Below are positions 10,791-22,759 of a stretch of DNA of 64,000 nt, piece after piece. Each line of letters opens with the position of its first letter. The stretch's first letter is position 1. The notes below the pieces were generated by a model. The model did no database searches and had not been told where the DNA came from. It saw only the letters and a program-made list of their open reading frames with translations. The DNA is taken from the NCBI GenBank assembly GCA_016785225.1, contig JAFBJZ010000607.1:248001-312000 (forward strand). Reading direction: 5' to 3'. The position numbers and the translations under genes were made by a program. This DNA comes from Psettodes erumei. Lineage: Eukaryota > Chordata > Actinopteri > Pleuronectiformes > Psettodidae.

Positions 10791-13700
10791 AGTCTTTTTA
10801 GGGGCTAGATGGGGGTTATATTTTGGGGTGGTATGATTGAAACCCCCCATGCCTCCATGTGGAGGTAATGAACCTGAAGACAAGCAGCAGCTAGCCTGAA
10901 ATTTCATGCATTGAGAGAGTGTCAGGGCATACATAAGACTGGCGTGGTCATTTGTTATCGTTAATCTTTACATTTATGGCTGCAAATATGTTATTAGGAG
11001 GCGTGTCCTGAGTATTTCACTTTGATTGGGCTGTGCTCTATGACATATTGATCAGTTGAGCTGGAGAGCGGACATGCAGAGGGGACCAAAGTGACCGAGA
11101 CCTTGACTTTGGACATCTCCAAGACATGACCATGAATGTCTGGCTCATATTCAGCATCCCTGGTAATTTCCCTTTGTAGGGGAATCAAGGGCACGTAAAG
11201 CCCATCACATTCAGGTCGACCACTGGCTGGCTGGGTGAGTAAGTGACAGCATATGCGGAAACCAAGATGGGGTCCGGCAATGACCAGCAGTCTCCTTTGG
11301 ATTACATTTCAGGAAATCCTATCCATCTTCATCCAAGCATTTCACTGTTCAGTGAAATGGTATGGTAGGGTGAACCAGATTCAGATTGGTTCTATGTGTT
11401 ATGTGTGTCTGTGTGTGTGTGCACGCATAAGTCATATACAAGTCACTGTTACCCCAGACTCAACCAGCGACTCCAGGCTATCCTATTTTGGGTAGCTCTT
11501 ACCATGCAAGCTCACACCCCTTCACTGGCTGCTGGACTGAGCCCTAATGAGCTGACACGATTCCTGTATTAATCATCCATGGAAATTTTTATAGGTGAGC
11601 TGCAATTTACCAGGACCTTGGGTCAAAGCCAGCAGCCCTTGCTCTATCCCGCATACAGCTCATGTCTGCTTCCATCCAGAAACGACAGGCCCTGGATCTC
11701 AATCAATTATATAGCAGTCTGAAGCTGTAACAGCACTTGCTATTTGCTAGTTCAAGCAGCAAATCCCATGATAAAAAACCAATAGCAACCTATCACATGC
11801 AAAAAGAAAAATGTGAGAGTTAGTTTATTAATGAACCACGTCCAGCTCACCTATTTATGCGGTGGCATTGCTCGCACCATATCTGTCTTTGTAAGTCAGA
11901 AAACAATATGTCATTAGTCATATGAAAATTCAGGGATGGAAAATTTCCAATTCATGAAAAAGGTTTCATATATGTATACACACACATGCAGATATAAATT
12001 TGGGGGCAATGTTGTGGAACTCAATGATCAGTGTCTGATGAAGGTAACATTTCTCTCTGTCGGCAGTTAGACTAATGTGAAGGGGAAAGCCATTTGGCAT
12101 ACTGCACTGGGTGACACTTGTGGAGATTTAGTGATTTGTGGAGAAAGACAATTGCAGTAGAATGTGTGTGAATCAGCATTACTCTTCAAGGTGATGTCAT
12201 GCTTGTAGTCACTAAGCTGCTCTGAGGCTCACGTGCAGAAAGTGCTTGGTAATTGAGGAATGTGTTTAATCCAAGTCCTGAAGTGCTTTGTAATGTAGGC
12301 ATGCCACTGGTACAAGTTTTCTTCCCTGACTCAGAAAGGACTTTCCCTGAATTTGGGACCTAATCATTTTGATGATTCAGGATTGCTTATGAGCTATTTA
12401 ATACCCCCTTGCAATGATTAGGATAGTTTGGGGTAAAATGAAGAATATATACACAAAAATAATTATAAAATAAACCACAGCACAGTGCAGACTAAATACA
12501 ACAGAACAATTCCATTTCAGATCAGGCGGAAATACAAGCTGTAGCGTATGTGATGAACAGAGTGCTTTCCAGCCACAGTGTTTGCAGGTTGACAGCATAC
12601 TTAGCCGATTTAAAATGAGGATTAAGCTAGGTGTTGACCCGGCCACCAAGGGACTGTAATCCCAGTCTCAACTACAAGCCATATTTTATGCTAATAACAG
12701 TTCATTTTATTAATTCCCTATTAAAAGTGGCGATGTGTATACATATATATAAATAAATTATCGTGCAAAAATGTCATCAAGATTAATGGAAAGACCAACA
12801 GACATTGCATTTATGGAAATTACAATATTACTCTTTGTAAACCGTGGTTCCTGCTAATGGATTTTGTGCACCTATATGGCAGAAAGCCATGGCACCTAGA
12901 GAATAGAGATCAGGTGGAAATGTGTAGGTCATTATGCATCTGGACTCCCAACCTTCCTCTCTCCTTAGCCCCAGTGCCCAGCTCCAGGCTGTAAATTAGA
13001 AGGACAAGTTGTGTACAACGATCACTGTTTATTGCTCTGTTTAAATTCCCCCTCCATTCGGAATGACACATTAGGGTGTGTAGCTGTTTAAAAAAAGAGA
13101 GAGAAGGCATTTAATATAAATGATCTGGCGTTGATTGTGATGGATATACTATGCAGAGACACCTTGCCTTCAAGGGCATCGAGGGATAAGCTATCATTTT
13201 CTTCCTCTTACGCATGAAGGGAAGAATGACGGAGGGTCCAATGTCATCACAGTGTCTACAATAACACACTGCAACTCACAGAACCACACACAATCTGATA
13301 TGGAACAACAAATTGTTTTTTACAGCTTACATATATCGTTCTGGATAGTTTGCGTGGTTTTTAAATGTGCATTGAAAGCCTGGGCTATCAGCATTAAAGC
13401 ATGGAGCATGCGCTGGAGTAAAATGCCATCTTAAATTCTCTCCTTGGCGTAGCAAAAATGGCCTCGTATGCGCAACAGCAAAACAACAGGCTCCTCGCTC
13501 TGTTGTTGAGTGGGTGACCTTCTGTCACACATTCTGCTGAAGCTACTGGAAGTTTTAGTCTCAGTGGTGTTTTACCTCCCCTCACCTTTGCTGATATTTC
13601 AATAAAGATACCCATAAAGATGACCCAGCTTTATAAACCTGTACTCAGCATAATAAGCCCATGTTACGATTAATGAGATACCCAGGGCATTATTTGTTAT

Positions 13701-16574
13701 CTTATATATCTTATTGATTGCATTGTCTTTCATCTTTGCAGGAGCACACTCTCTCTTTCCACCCTCTGGCTGTCTGTTTTGCTCTCTATCTCAGTCTCAC
13801 TCCCTCGCTCTCTCCCCCGAGCCTACTGTTCACGGTTATATAGGAGTTGTTTAAGGTTGAATAGGCATGGCATGCAAAGTGCAAGCTTGTATAACTACGC
13901 TTCCATTACCTGCAGCGTGTGTGTGCTAATAAGTCATCTTAAGTCAATGACCCATATATATCAAGCTTCTTAGAGTAGCGATCCAGGATCACTGCCCATG
14001 CAGGTCCCCTTAACCATCTTATTTATAACAGACTTCAAAGGCTCAACTGACTTTCGATCAGGCCGCCCACTCCGAGATGTCTGGTAAAATCCCACTGGCT
14101 GCAGGGGAACCGAGAGTCACACATGTGAATATACAAGCACTGTCATACATGCACTTGCACACCCTGCACACAAACAGTGCCTTAAGCTTTGATTGACCTT
14201 GTCTCAGTTGCAGGACACAGAGCTGATGCCTGCAGGAAGCTGGACAGCCACATTTTTTTGATTTGATCACATCCAGCAGTGTGGCCGCCGGCAAATTCCA
14301 AACGCCACTCATTTATTGAAGGAAAGTACCACACTTTAATGGAAGCAGAGGGGATTGGAAGTGACACAGCATAAATAGGAACTGTCAAACAATTAAACAG
14401 TGTAAACAGCACAGATGAGCCACTGATGAATCTGGCTGTCAGATGCCATTTAGTGAGGCTAAGCCAAGTCGCCTGAAAGTAGCTCTATCGCTCCAATTTG
14501 TGACAGTTGCTCACTATGACAAATACTTTTAAGCATTTGTATCAATGCAATGGCTTGAAACATTAGGGACCGTTTTCTCAACTTTAACATTTTACTGAAT
14601 AACGAGCGCAATTAAGGCTTAAATTGCTGTATGTTTGCCAACCTTTTGAAGAAGCGATCTTGACTGAGAGTGCCTGGGAATTTGGGACTATGCAAGGTAA
14701 GCAGTATATTAGTAAGGATTTTAACCTTGGCACCATTATACAGGGAGGAGAAGAATTACACAGAATAGAATAAAAGACTCCTCCTATATCAAAAAGAATA
14801 CAGGGGAAGCTGTGTGCAAGTAAGAGTCCTCGAAGTGAAACTTGAGAGAAATACGAAGCAAGACAGGTGTTGTTTATAACAGAACAATCCCGATGAAGCA
14901 ATGAATATTAATGCAGAGATGCACAGCTTCTTTTTGAGGGCCTGAATCACTGTAGTATGTTTATGATAAACGAGCTCTCCTTCTCTCTGTGTCAGGGTCC
15001 CTTGACCGACAAATAGCAGGCTAATGACAATAGCCAAAACATATGGTAATGAACCTCCACAATGCTCTGCTATCAATGACACCTGGAACCTGCAGAGTTA
15101 CTATTCATGTGAGCCAGGCAGTTGTCTTCATATTTAGTGTCTACTGTGCATTGTTTAGGATGATTGAGTATCTGATTAGCATTATGTTTGCTGCTGGATT
15201 AGTCACTCCAACCCATTGTGTCCCACTGAATGAGAACATGGTCTCAAAGATTTCACTGCACAAAAACGGGTGTAAAGCAATTTTGAAAGGGCATTGGACA
15301 CCCTGGATCCTTTTATATTGAGTATACAAAGCTACTGTCTTCATATTGTGTGAAGATGTTGTTTAATCACCAAAAAGCCACAACTTGAATCTTATGGTGT
15401 GCACCAGTGTTTCATGTGATAGGCCATCTCCCTTTGTGAATTATGATCATGTTGCCCATGCACCATATCTTGCAAACCATGGGATTATCTTTCTAATCTT
15501 CATTTTAATTCTACTTCAAACATTCTAGGATAGGATACAGACACACACCCATGCTTGCAGCACCTCCCAAAACTCTCATCTACACCCCATGTACCAGTAG
15601 GCAGTGACCAGAATCCGGAATCCCCTCTTAGCTGTGTGTGAAATGTAGAATAGCGCTACTCTCCCCTGAGCTAATCCAAGTCTGTCCATCCCCACAGCAC
15701 TGGCCTGTGACAGATACAAAGTATGGGGAGCACTGCTAATCTCAGAGCCCCTGTAGCCTGGGGGTCAGTGGGGAGCTCCTCTGCCTAAGCAGGGCCATCC
15801 TGGGAGGCCAAGGCAGTAGATAGCTGGGCCTCAGCCCTCAGCGCAAAAGCCCTGCCTGTCGGATTAATGCCTCTACAGGGACACAGTGTTTCTGATGGGC
15901 CGCAGGCTCACAGGATCACAGGCTAACAACACACAGGACTCTGTAGTCATTACAGCAGAGTTCTGTGCTATCGCACTACTAGCATCCAATCCACAAGCAC
16001 ATTTCGCAGAGATAAAGACAAATAGGGAGAGAGAAAACAACACAGCCACACAGTGAGTGTGAGACATAAAGATAAAATGAGTAATGTTGTGTTTACATGT
16101 CGAACTTGTAAGTGTGAATTCAGCTCGGGGGCAATATGTAGAATAGTAGAGGAGAACTCAAATTGTACATTAGCAGGGAGAAACATGTTCCTTTCCCTTC
16201 CCTGAAGGATGCAGCAGTGCACTTACATGATGATGGAGAACTAATTCAATAATTAATGGTGATAACCATCAGCAGCCCAAATCGATTCTTATCTTTGCCT
16301 GTGTTGAGCAATGCTACATTTTTAATGTTCTTGTCATTTTGATTAAGATCATGTCATTGCCTTTGTCCTCACTTATAATGTGAGAGCACTGAGAGCTTGT
16401 TTTTTTTCCTGCATTTAATTCAGCTCATCCAACATATATGTAGCATCCTTCACTCAAACCAATCTTATAGACTCTTTGTTATACAAAATGAATATGCTTT
16501 GTGAAATTTGAAAAGGAACACACTTAATGTGTGAAACTGTGCTCGTGTTTGGAGCTGTGGTATAATTTCAGGGT

Positions 16575-16594
16575 GGGTAAGGCCTGCCTTACCC
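16575..16594. repeat. Perfect 9-bp hairpin
   Basis: GGGTAAGGC and its exact reverse complement GCCTTACCC are separated by only CT. It is a near-perfect 20-bp palindrome in otherwise AT-rich DNA. There is no adjoining gene, so a terminator or RNA role is not supported. It could be a dimeric protein site or chance. Confidence 0.6.
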
Positions 16595-17098
16595 TCAGTT
16601 TTTTTGGCCTGTGTTTTGAAAGCACATGAGACTCCTATTTAATGTGCTAGGCATCAATTATAGCAATTGCAAGAATATAGGTATGTTCTACGAAGCTCAC
16701 ACGTTAACTTGAACTATCAAGCTACCAGCAGCGGCATTTATGACATCCTAGCTGCTTACTTTGTGCTCTTTTATAGGACAGATTAATATTTGATGTTGCA
16801 TGCTTAAAATGTCATGTCACTCCTTTTGAACTCTGATTCATCTGTCTGCTTCAAGGCAGTGGTTCCAGCCAGTGTTTCTCGCTGACTAGCTTCAGGGCAA
16901 AGGGCTTATTTAGTCCGTGCAGCACAAATGTGTGGCGCATTGCTCCTTGCTCGTTGCTCAGGTTTAACAGAACTCAATGCTGCTGACACGGGGTTTAGAT
17001 GGAGAACAAAATGAGCAGTCCTAGAATGTACACTAGAAACTGCATGAACGAACAATCATGTGTAAAGTATGAGGAAACAGTGAGGGGGTCGCTGAATA

Positions 17099-17122
17099 CC
17101 CCCCCCACACACACACGCACAC
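17099..17122. repeat. C-run and CA repeat
   Basis: A run of C bases is followed by an interrupted (AC)n tract. Confidence 0.85.
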
Positions 17123-18906
17123 CTACGGTTACACTAAAGTTTGTAAACCAATATTTATAAACCAGTCAGTAAAAGTCATTTAACCGTAGGAAACATTAAT
17201 CCCATTTTGTTGACCATTAAGATTAGGTTGCAGTTGAGCATTCTGAAGGTCATTATGGTATTTAGTTTATTCCTGCTTCAAATCCTGCAATCCCATTTTG
17301 CACTGACAGGCATGCACAAACACACTCGCACACTAACGCACCTGCACCTTAACAGGGCAACACAGCAGCATCAGTATCCTGTGGTACATACACACCAAAT
17401 GACTGGAACCCTGAGGGCTCAGGCAGCCATGATGAGGAGGGATTAGGAGTGGTGGGCTGTCAGCAGGATGCATTTGTGAGTGTGTCTGTTGTGTGTATGT
17501 CCATGAGCATGTAAGTGTGGTAGAGGGAGGGAAAGAGAAATCTTGCTGGTTTGATATCAAACGCCTACCAAATCTTGTGGGTGGCTTTTAAAGCCTAAAA
17601 AATGTCCTTGCACTTGAAATCCTGAAATCTGCTCTGGAATTGATGAGGTATTAGAAAAGGATGCACACATAAATCGGGTCCAGGTCACAAATAGTTTGGT
17701 AAAATGTCAGAGAATAAAGCAATTTCATGACACAATCTTTGTACAAAAAAAACGGAAGCCATCATTTCCATTCACATATGCGGCTTTTAGGATACTCATA
17801 ATGTTACAACGCTGCTTTTTTATATCACATCCATATTCAAATATCAATTTCTCCACAACCAACTGCGTTAAATGATAGAATGTCAGCTACACACAACACT
17901 ATTCTGTGTCACATCTGTAACCCTGTTTCATATTCATGGACTCTTCACATGACATTTTCCCACTCTTGTGTGATATCCTGTGTCCACACAGCACTCCTGT
18001 TTAGAGTGCCTTCTCATCCAAGCTCTAATTCAAAGCCTAAAATTATGGCTGAGTTAAATGTTCTGTTCCTAATGCACTGAAATAATGCTAAATTACAGAT
18101 GGCTGGTTTTATTTGTGTGAATAAATTTGTGAGCTTAATGGTTTGTAAAACATGTTCTCTCTGCGTAGTTTACAAACAGGGAAGGATGCTAGAATCTGTG
18201 TTATTCCATGAAATACAATTATCATTAATTTAAGCAACATACAATAATTAAGTGAGGAACAAAAAAATCCCAGCTTCCCACTGTGAGTTGGGAACACAAT
18301 TCCACGAATGGTTATGACTTGATTTCTATGCTGTATAAAGACCACTGAAGCATTTTTCGTATTTTGTTATTGGTGACAAAACACACTGTGGCTCACACTC
18401 ACATGAGCTGTACACACTGCACCTAACCCATGAACAATAATTTAGCTCCAAATCATTCTATAAATAAATACATATTCTCCATTTATAATAATAGTAGTAA
18501 ATGTGCACCATATCTGATCACTCTGTCTGAAAATTATATCTAATCCTAACAGATGGTAAAAACACTGCCCACAATTAGGCAGCACATGGCCAAGATCTGT
18601 CCATTTCTGGAAAGTAAAGCAGACATATTTTCCAGTTATCTGCCAGTATCTGACATTAATCTGGCAACAGAAGAAAAAAAAAATAAACATTTGGCAGGGC
18701 CTACAGTGCCCATTGTGGTGTGTGTTTCCTGTCTGAATCTTCGGACGACACTCTATCTGGGACCATATCTTTTTTAGCTTATGCTGGAATGAAAACTTGA
18801 TTTTGATGTGGATGTGAAGACAACCTGTTGTCTTAATAACTTCCAAACTCAGCTGAGGAACAGCTGTTCGCTGACAGAAGAAAGCGTGCCACACTTGCAG
18901 GCTCAG

Positions 18907-18953
18907 AAGTTCTTTCCTTTCCGTTCTTTTTTTTTCTTTTTTTGTCCTTTTTG
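18907..18953. repeat. T/C-rich tract
   Basis: Low-complexity pyrimidine tract with T9 and T7 runs. It creates the Lys/Arg/Glu-rich end of the minus-strand open frame discussed for this region. Confidence 0.8.
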
Positions 18954-19397
18954 CACTAAGCACATTCATGAGCCCCATATTGGAATTGTCAATTATTTAC
19001 ATAAAGAATGATGTGAGAATCATCTGTCAATTCATCAGCATTACAACTTCTGACATGTTAAATGTGCTGCGTTGCTGACGGTGACAGTTCAGAACAGGGG
19101 GGGACGGCTGGTAAGCAGACTTGATCAAGATTGAGCATAGCAATAATCAAACACCATTTCAACACAACACCTGCTAACACTGCAGAGATATCAACTGCTC
19201 CCAACACACCAGAAAGGTAGGCACTATCAGGGGAAGCGGTAGTGTGGTGTTACCAAGGGTGTGAGGTTATGCCCCCCACCCTCCCACTCAACCCCTTCCA
19301 GGGTTGACACACCACAGAAAATAGAAAGGGGGGGTCATGCAAGGAGTCTTTTATTTTTTGTTAATTATTGAACAAACAAACCCAGCCTCAGAGCTGT

Positions 19398-19409
19398 GCC
19401 CTCTGGTGG
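19398..19409 (-). promoter_or_regulatory. CTCF core motif
   Basis: GCCCTCTGGTGG fits the reverse complement of the CTCF core (GCCMYCTRSTGG) at all 12 positions and is followed by GCGTGG. By arithmetic this pattern is expected about 0.1 times in 64 kb on both strands. The motif points leftwards, towards the weaker forward site at 6576. CTCF is a vertebrate insulator and loop-anchor protein. Occupancy is inferred from the motif only. Confidence 0.4.
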
Positions 19410-19549
19410 GCGTGGCTACCCCGAGGCTGTGGAGCTCCCCTCTAATAAGCATCCCTCACAAAAAAAAGCCCAATATTTGCACGGCAACTGGAGGAGGAGA
19501 CGGAAGAGCCGTTAGGGAGCAAGATATTGGTCGGCTATGACAGCGCACA

Positions 19550-19695
19550 TGAAGACCGAGCAGGATGGAGGAGGGGGACAGGCTGAGGGATGGATGGAGT
19601 GACAGAGGGGTGGGGTGGAGGGTCGGGATGGTGTGCTGAAGGATGAGGAGGAAGGGGCTAGAGTAGTGGTGAGTGCTGATGGTTGGTAGGGGGGC
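19550..19695. repeat. Purine-rich, G-run tract
   Basis: The plus strand is strongly purine-rich here. GGGGTGGGGTGGAGGGTCGGG at about 19607-19627 has four G runs with short loops, a G-quadruplex pattern. The minus-strand frames here are Ser/Pro/His-rich by composition and are not genes. Confidence 0.7.
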
Positions 19696-19993
19696 CTTTT
19701 CTGCCACATATAGCGCTACAAGGAACAGATGGGGCCTGATAAATCCTGAAAGGGAGGCATTACCTGCCCAAGTCACCAAGCAGCCACAATTATCACAGGG
19801 CTCTGGGTTCATTGTCAATTAGAGTGGCAGTTAAAGCCAGGCAGCAGCTGTGGCAGATGGCTGGGATCCAAAGAGGCTGGGGGAGCCGGGACAGAGGCCA
19901 GCCCCCAGGCTCTCTCCATCTCCCCTCCTACTTTTCTCTCCATCGCTTTCTCTAATACAGCTAGGTCTGCTTTAGAGCGGGATCCACTCTCTT

Positions 19994-20044
19994 ATTGTGT
20001 GTGAGTGTGTGTGTGTATGAGCGGGAGGGAGAGAGAGAGAGAGA
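19994..20044. repeat. TG then GA microsatellite
   Basis: Interrupted TG units at about 19994-20017 are followed after a short GC-rich link by GGGAGGGA and (GA)n to 20044. Confidence 0.9.
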
Positions 20045-20134
20045 ACAAGGTAGAGTGGGAAGGGGGTGTTGTAGTGAGGACCAGAGACACTACTCATTAG
20101 AGAGATTGCAAGAAAACAGTGTTGTTTGACATTT

Positions 20135-20152
20135 TTGTTGTTGTTGTTGTTG
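20135..20152. repeat. (TTG)n trinucleotide repeat
   Basis: Six TTG units preceded by a T run. Confidence 0.9.
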
Positions 20153-20984
20153 AGTGCCTCTCATATCTACAGAACAGCATGTTTTGTGATGTAGTCAGCA
20201 AACAGCACATTCATTATTTGAGTGAGCAATTAGTATTTTCCATTTTTGCGGTTATAGCAAATGTCTTGGCTGACATCCCTGACCACGATAAGTAATTTAT
20301 GGAGGTGAGATCATGATCAATAGTGAAGAAGAGTTGTCTCACCAGATACAACATTAGGAGACTATACAGGCTTTGTCAACTGGAGTACTAATTCATTACA
20401 TACAGTCATATGGTAACAGTTGCTATTTGCTGCAAGTGTTGTGCATTTCAATGCCAGGATCCCTCACTCACAGTGTTGGAGAATGCACAAAACCAAAATG
20501 TGCCTTAGTGGATTTGATTATGATTCTGAATCCCTTCATGATGGAAAGTGAGAGATTCTCTTTGGGCATGAATTTAGGTTCCAGCTCTTTTTTTCCCCCT
20601 GTTGCCCGTGTCTGTGGTTGTGTGCCAACAGTGGGCCTGCCATCTTGGTGAAGTATATGGGCGACTGAAGGGCGGCCTTTTGCTGAGTTTGTCCCCGTGA
20701 TCTTTCAAGCGGTCTCCCCCTGCCTCCCAGCCTGAGCCAAGGCTCACCAGCAGGCTTCACTTTCAGCAAGTACCACCATTCATCACCAGGCAGGGGTGCT
20801 GCAGGAGGAGGGGGGGTGGAAGGGTACGGCAGGGGGCCAGTAACAGGGCAGTGTGTGCCCCTCACCCCGCCTCTTTTCTTCTCCACAGGCTGCTGAGAAT
20901 ATAGGCCTCTGCCACAGACAGCAGCCACACTCCTCTCTTACACCCTTTACAATGGCGCTCCAAATTTATTCAGGGGAGGAGAGA

Positions 20985-21152
20985 CCTGCTCCCCTCTATT
21001 GCTCCCTTGCTCCTTCACCCTTGTCTCTTGCCCCCTCCTATTCTGCTTGTTTCCCCCCTCTCTGTCGCCCTGTTCCCTTGACTCTCCTCTCTCATCCCTT
21101 TCCCCTCACCCTCCTCTCCACCCTCCTGGTCCCTCTCGCCCTTTTCTCCCCA
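20985..21152. repeat. Polypyrimidine tract
   Basis: About 170 bp of almost pure C/T on the plus strand with few interruptions. It accounts for the Leu/Ser/Pro-rich open frames on this strand. Such tracts can form triplex (H-DNA) structures. Confidence 0.8.
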
Positions 21153-21363
21153 CTGGGGCATCATTCCTCCTACTTTGTTCCGCCAGTCCTGAGCCCAGCG
21201 TCTGGGCCATCCTGATAGCAGAGAAAAAGTAGCAGCCTATCCATCTGCCTGCCCCGGGCCTGCCAATGAAGAAAGAGGTGCAGAGGTCCTCATTCATAAC
21301 AATAGCCGTTAACAATGCTAACAGCACTGCTGTTGCTGCTGTGGAGGCTGGGGAGCGAGAGGT

Positions 21364-21443
21364 TGCAGGGACTGGGACAGGGGGCTGCAGGGGCTGGGAC
21401 TGCAGGGGCCAGAAAGTGAAGGGACAGCAGGGGCCTGGGAGGG
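21364..21443. repeat. Degenerate GC-rich minisatellite
   Basis: The unit GCAGGGRCTGGGA recurs three times (about 21365, 21387 and 21427) with diverged spacers. The segment GGGACTGGGACAGGGGG at about 21368-21384, together with the next G4 run, also satisfies a G-quadruplex pattern. It is too diverged to be an active array and is read as an old minisatellite. Confidence 0.55.
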
Positions 21444-22759
21444 CCTGTCGCCGGGCAGAGTTGGAGATCGCAGAGATCCGATAGGTTTACGAGACAGACA
21501 GCGCTCTAAAGCATGTTGTTAGGGCGTTAAGCAAGCCCTCAGAGTCTCCCGGGCCTGTAGAGAAATATTGATTTTTTTCTTTTTTTGCCTGTGGTCAGAC
21601 AGCATGTGAAGTCCTGTCCATGTGAAGCCAGCCGCTCTCTCATATTGCCCTGTGGCTTCACGCCCTGTTATTTAGGAGTCTACCGTTCAGCAGTGGTTAT
21701 TTCAGATGTTCAGAGTGTTTTTGTTTGCAAAAAAATTCTGAAAAATGCCCAAAAAGGAAATGCACTAGAAGTACAAGTTTAACTTGTTTTCAGAAAATAT
21801 TGGGCAAGTGGAGACTGCATAGCAACACCGCAGAAAATGAGAGGCAAAGCAATTTACTAAGCAGGCACTGCATCAGCAAAAAACAGTGAAATGTGGGTGA
21901 ACTTACTGACTCACTGTCACACAAACGCTGTAATGATGCCCAAGTAGGCCAAATTCACCTCTGCTACTTTCCTGGCTTCCCTCCTGAGTTTTGACACATT
22001 TTCACATTCATCAGGGATGCCTATCTGTCTCCAGTAACAACAAAAGGCACCCCATCCAAAGAACAACGCCGCGTGGAGCCTCCTGTGAAATGGTTACAGT
22101 AGGCCCTCCCTCACCATGCCTCATATCCCTCCAATCAAACTGTCAAAAAAGCACACAGTCCTTTGTATTGAGTGTTTTAATTAGATTTGGATGGATTTCA
22201 AATCTGCTCTTGTTTCCTGGAATGATTCTGAGTGAAAGAAGAAACCCTACAACAAGATTAACCACTAATCTATCCTTTAGTTACAGCTACTAAAATCTGT
22301 CCATCTGCCCATCCATTCAAACACGCTGTGGAGCTTTTGTAGATATTAAAATGTGCATATTATCTGTTTCTTTTGTCTGGGCACAGACTGAATTCCTCAT
22401 CTTGAAAATCTATACACACATGACATGGGAGGACATCAGGAATTTACAGGAGATTTACAGTGTATTTATGTGATTTTCATTCCATTCAATGAAATATAGT
22501 CTTCTAAGCCTCATCTTGCGTGCAGCCACTGTTTACTGGTGTGGGTGTAACTTAACTTGATTAATTGGCTGTATAACATTCGCCTATGCCTCTAACATGT
22601 AGTATGGTGTAGGTATGCACTTGATCCTTTCAACGTGCTTTCATCAATAGAATTGAATTTGTCTACAAGGCAGTGTATACCATCAATGATTCTGATCAAT
22701 ATGATCCCGTTATGGCAACGTATTCTAGGTGGCACAGTCAATAACACACATCGTCAACG

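Larger units (their letters stand above)
9178..13740. other. Gene-free stretch with microsatellites
   Basis: No gene is supported. Microsatellites at 9601, 9881 and 10735 are listed separately. A short TG tract is at about 11401-11421. Open frames of 60-85 codons at 9517-9714, 10725-10934, 11253-11495, 12398-12649 and 13394-13615 are unrecognisable, and the first two read Val-Cys or Thr-His repeats from the TG/CA tracts. The sequence at about 11530-11880 is unique and AT-leaning, with ATTAATCA and TTTATTAATG words, and could be regulatory. Confidence 0.65.
13741..19397. other. Gene-free stretch
   Basis: No gene is supported. The largest open frame, 18442-18978 (minus, 178 codons), contains a Phe run read from an A tract at about 18671 and a Lys/Arg/Glu block read from a T/C tract at 18907-18950. 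The rest matches no domain I know. Other frames (14584-14901, 15043-15321, 15968-16222) are unrecognisable. A moderately GC-rich part lies at about 15720-15880. A short hairpin (16575) and a C/CA tract (17099) are listed separately. Confidence 0.65.
20153..22759. other. Gene-free stretch, GC-rich and strand-asymmetric in the middle
   Basis: No gene is supported. The part from about 20640 to 21480 is clearly more GC-rich than its surroundings and gives overlapping open frames on both strands (20536-20928 minus, 20853-21215 plus, 21266-21484 plus). All are Pro/Ser/Leu- or Gly-rich from composition. A polypyrimidine-ACAG at about 20868-20889 resembles a splice acceptor, but the frame after it resembles nothing I know and has no clear donor. 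The outer parts are AT-rich unique DNA. Confidence 0.6.

Noticed and set aside
15805..15840. GGGAGGCCAAGGCAG, resembling a primate Alu phrase
   Set aside because: A single short coincidence. Alu elements do not occur in fish, and no poly(A) tail or second block is present.
18442..18978. 178-codon open frame on the minus strand
   Set aside because: It contains a Phe run and a Lys/Arg/Glu block made by homopolymer tracts, no domain is recognisable, and one frame of this length is expected by chance in 64 kb.
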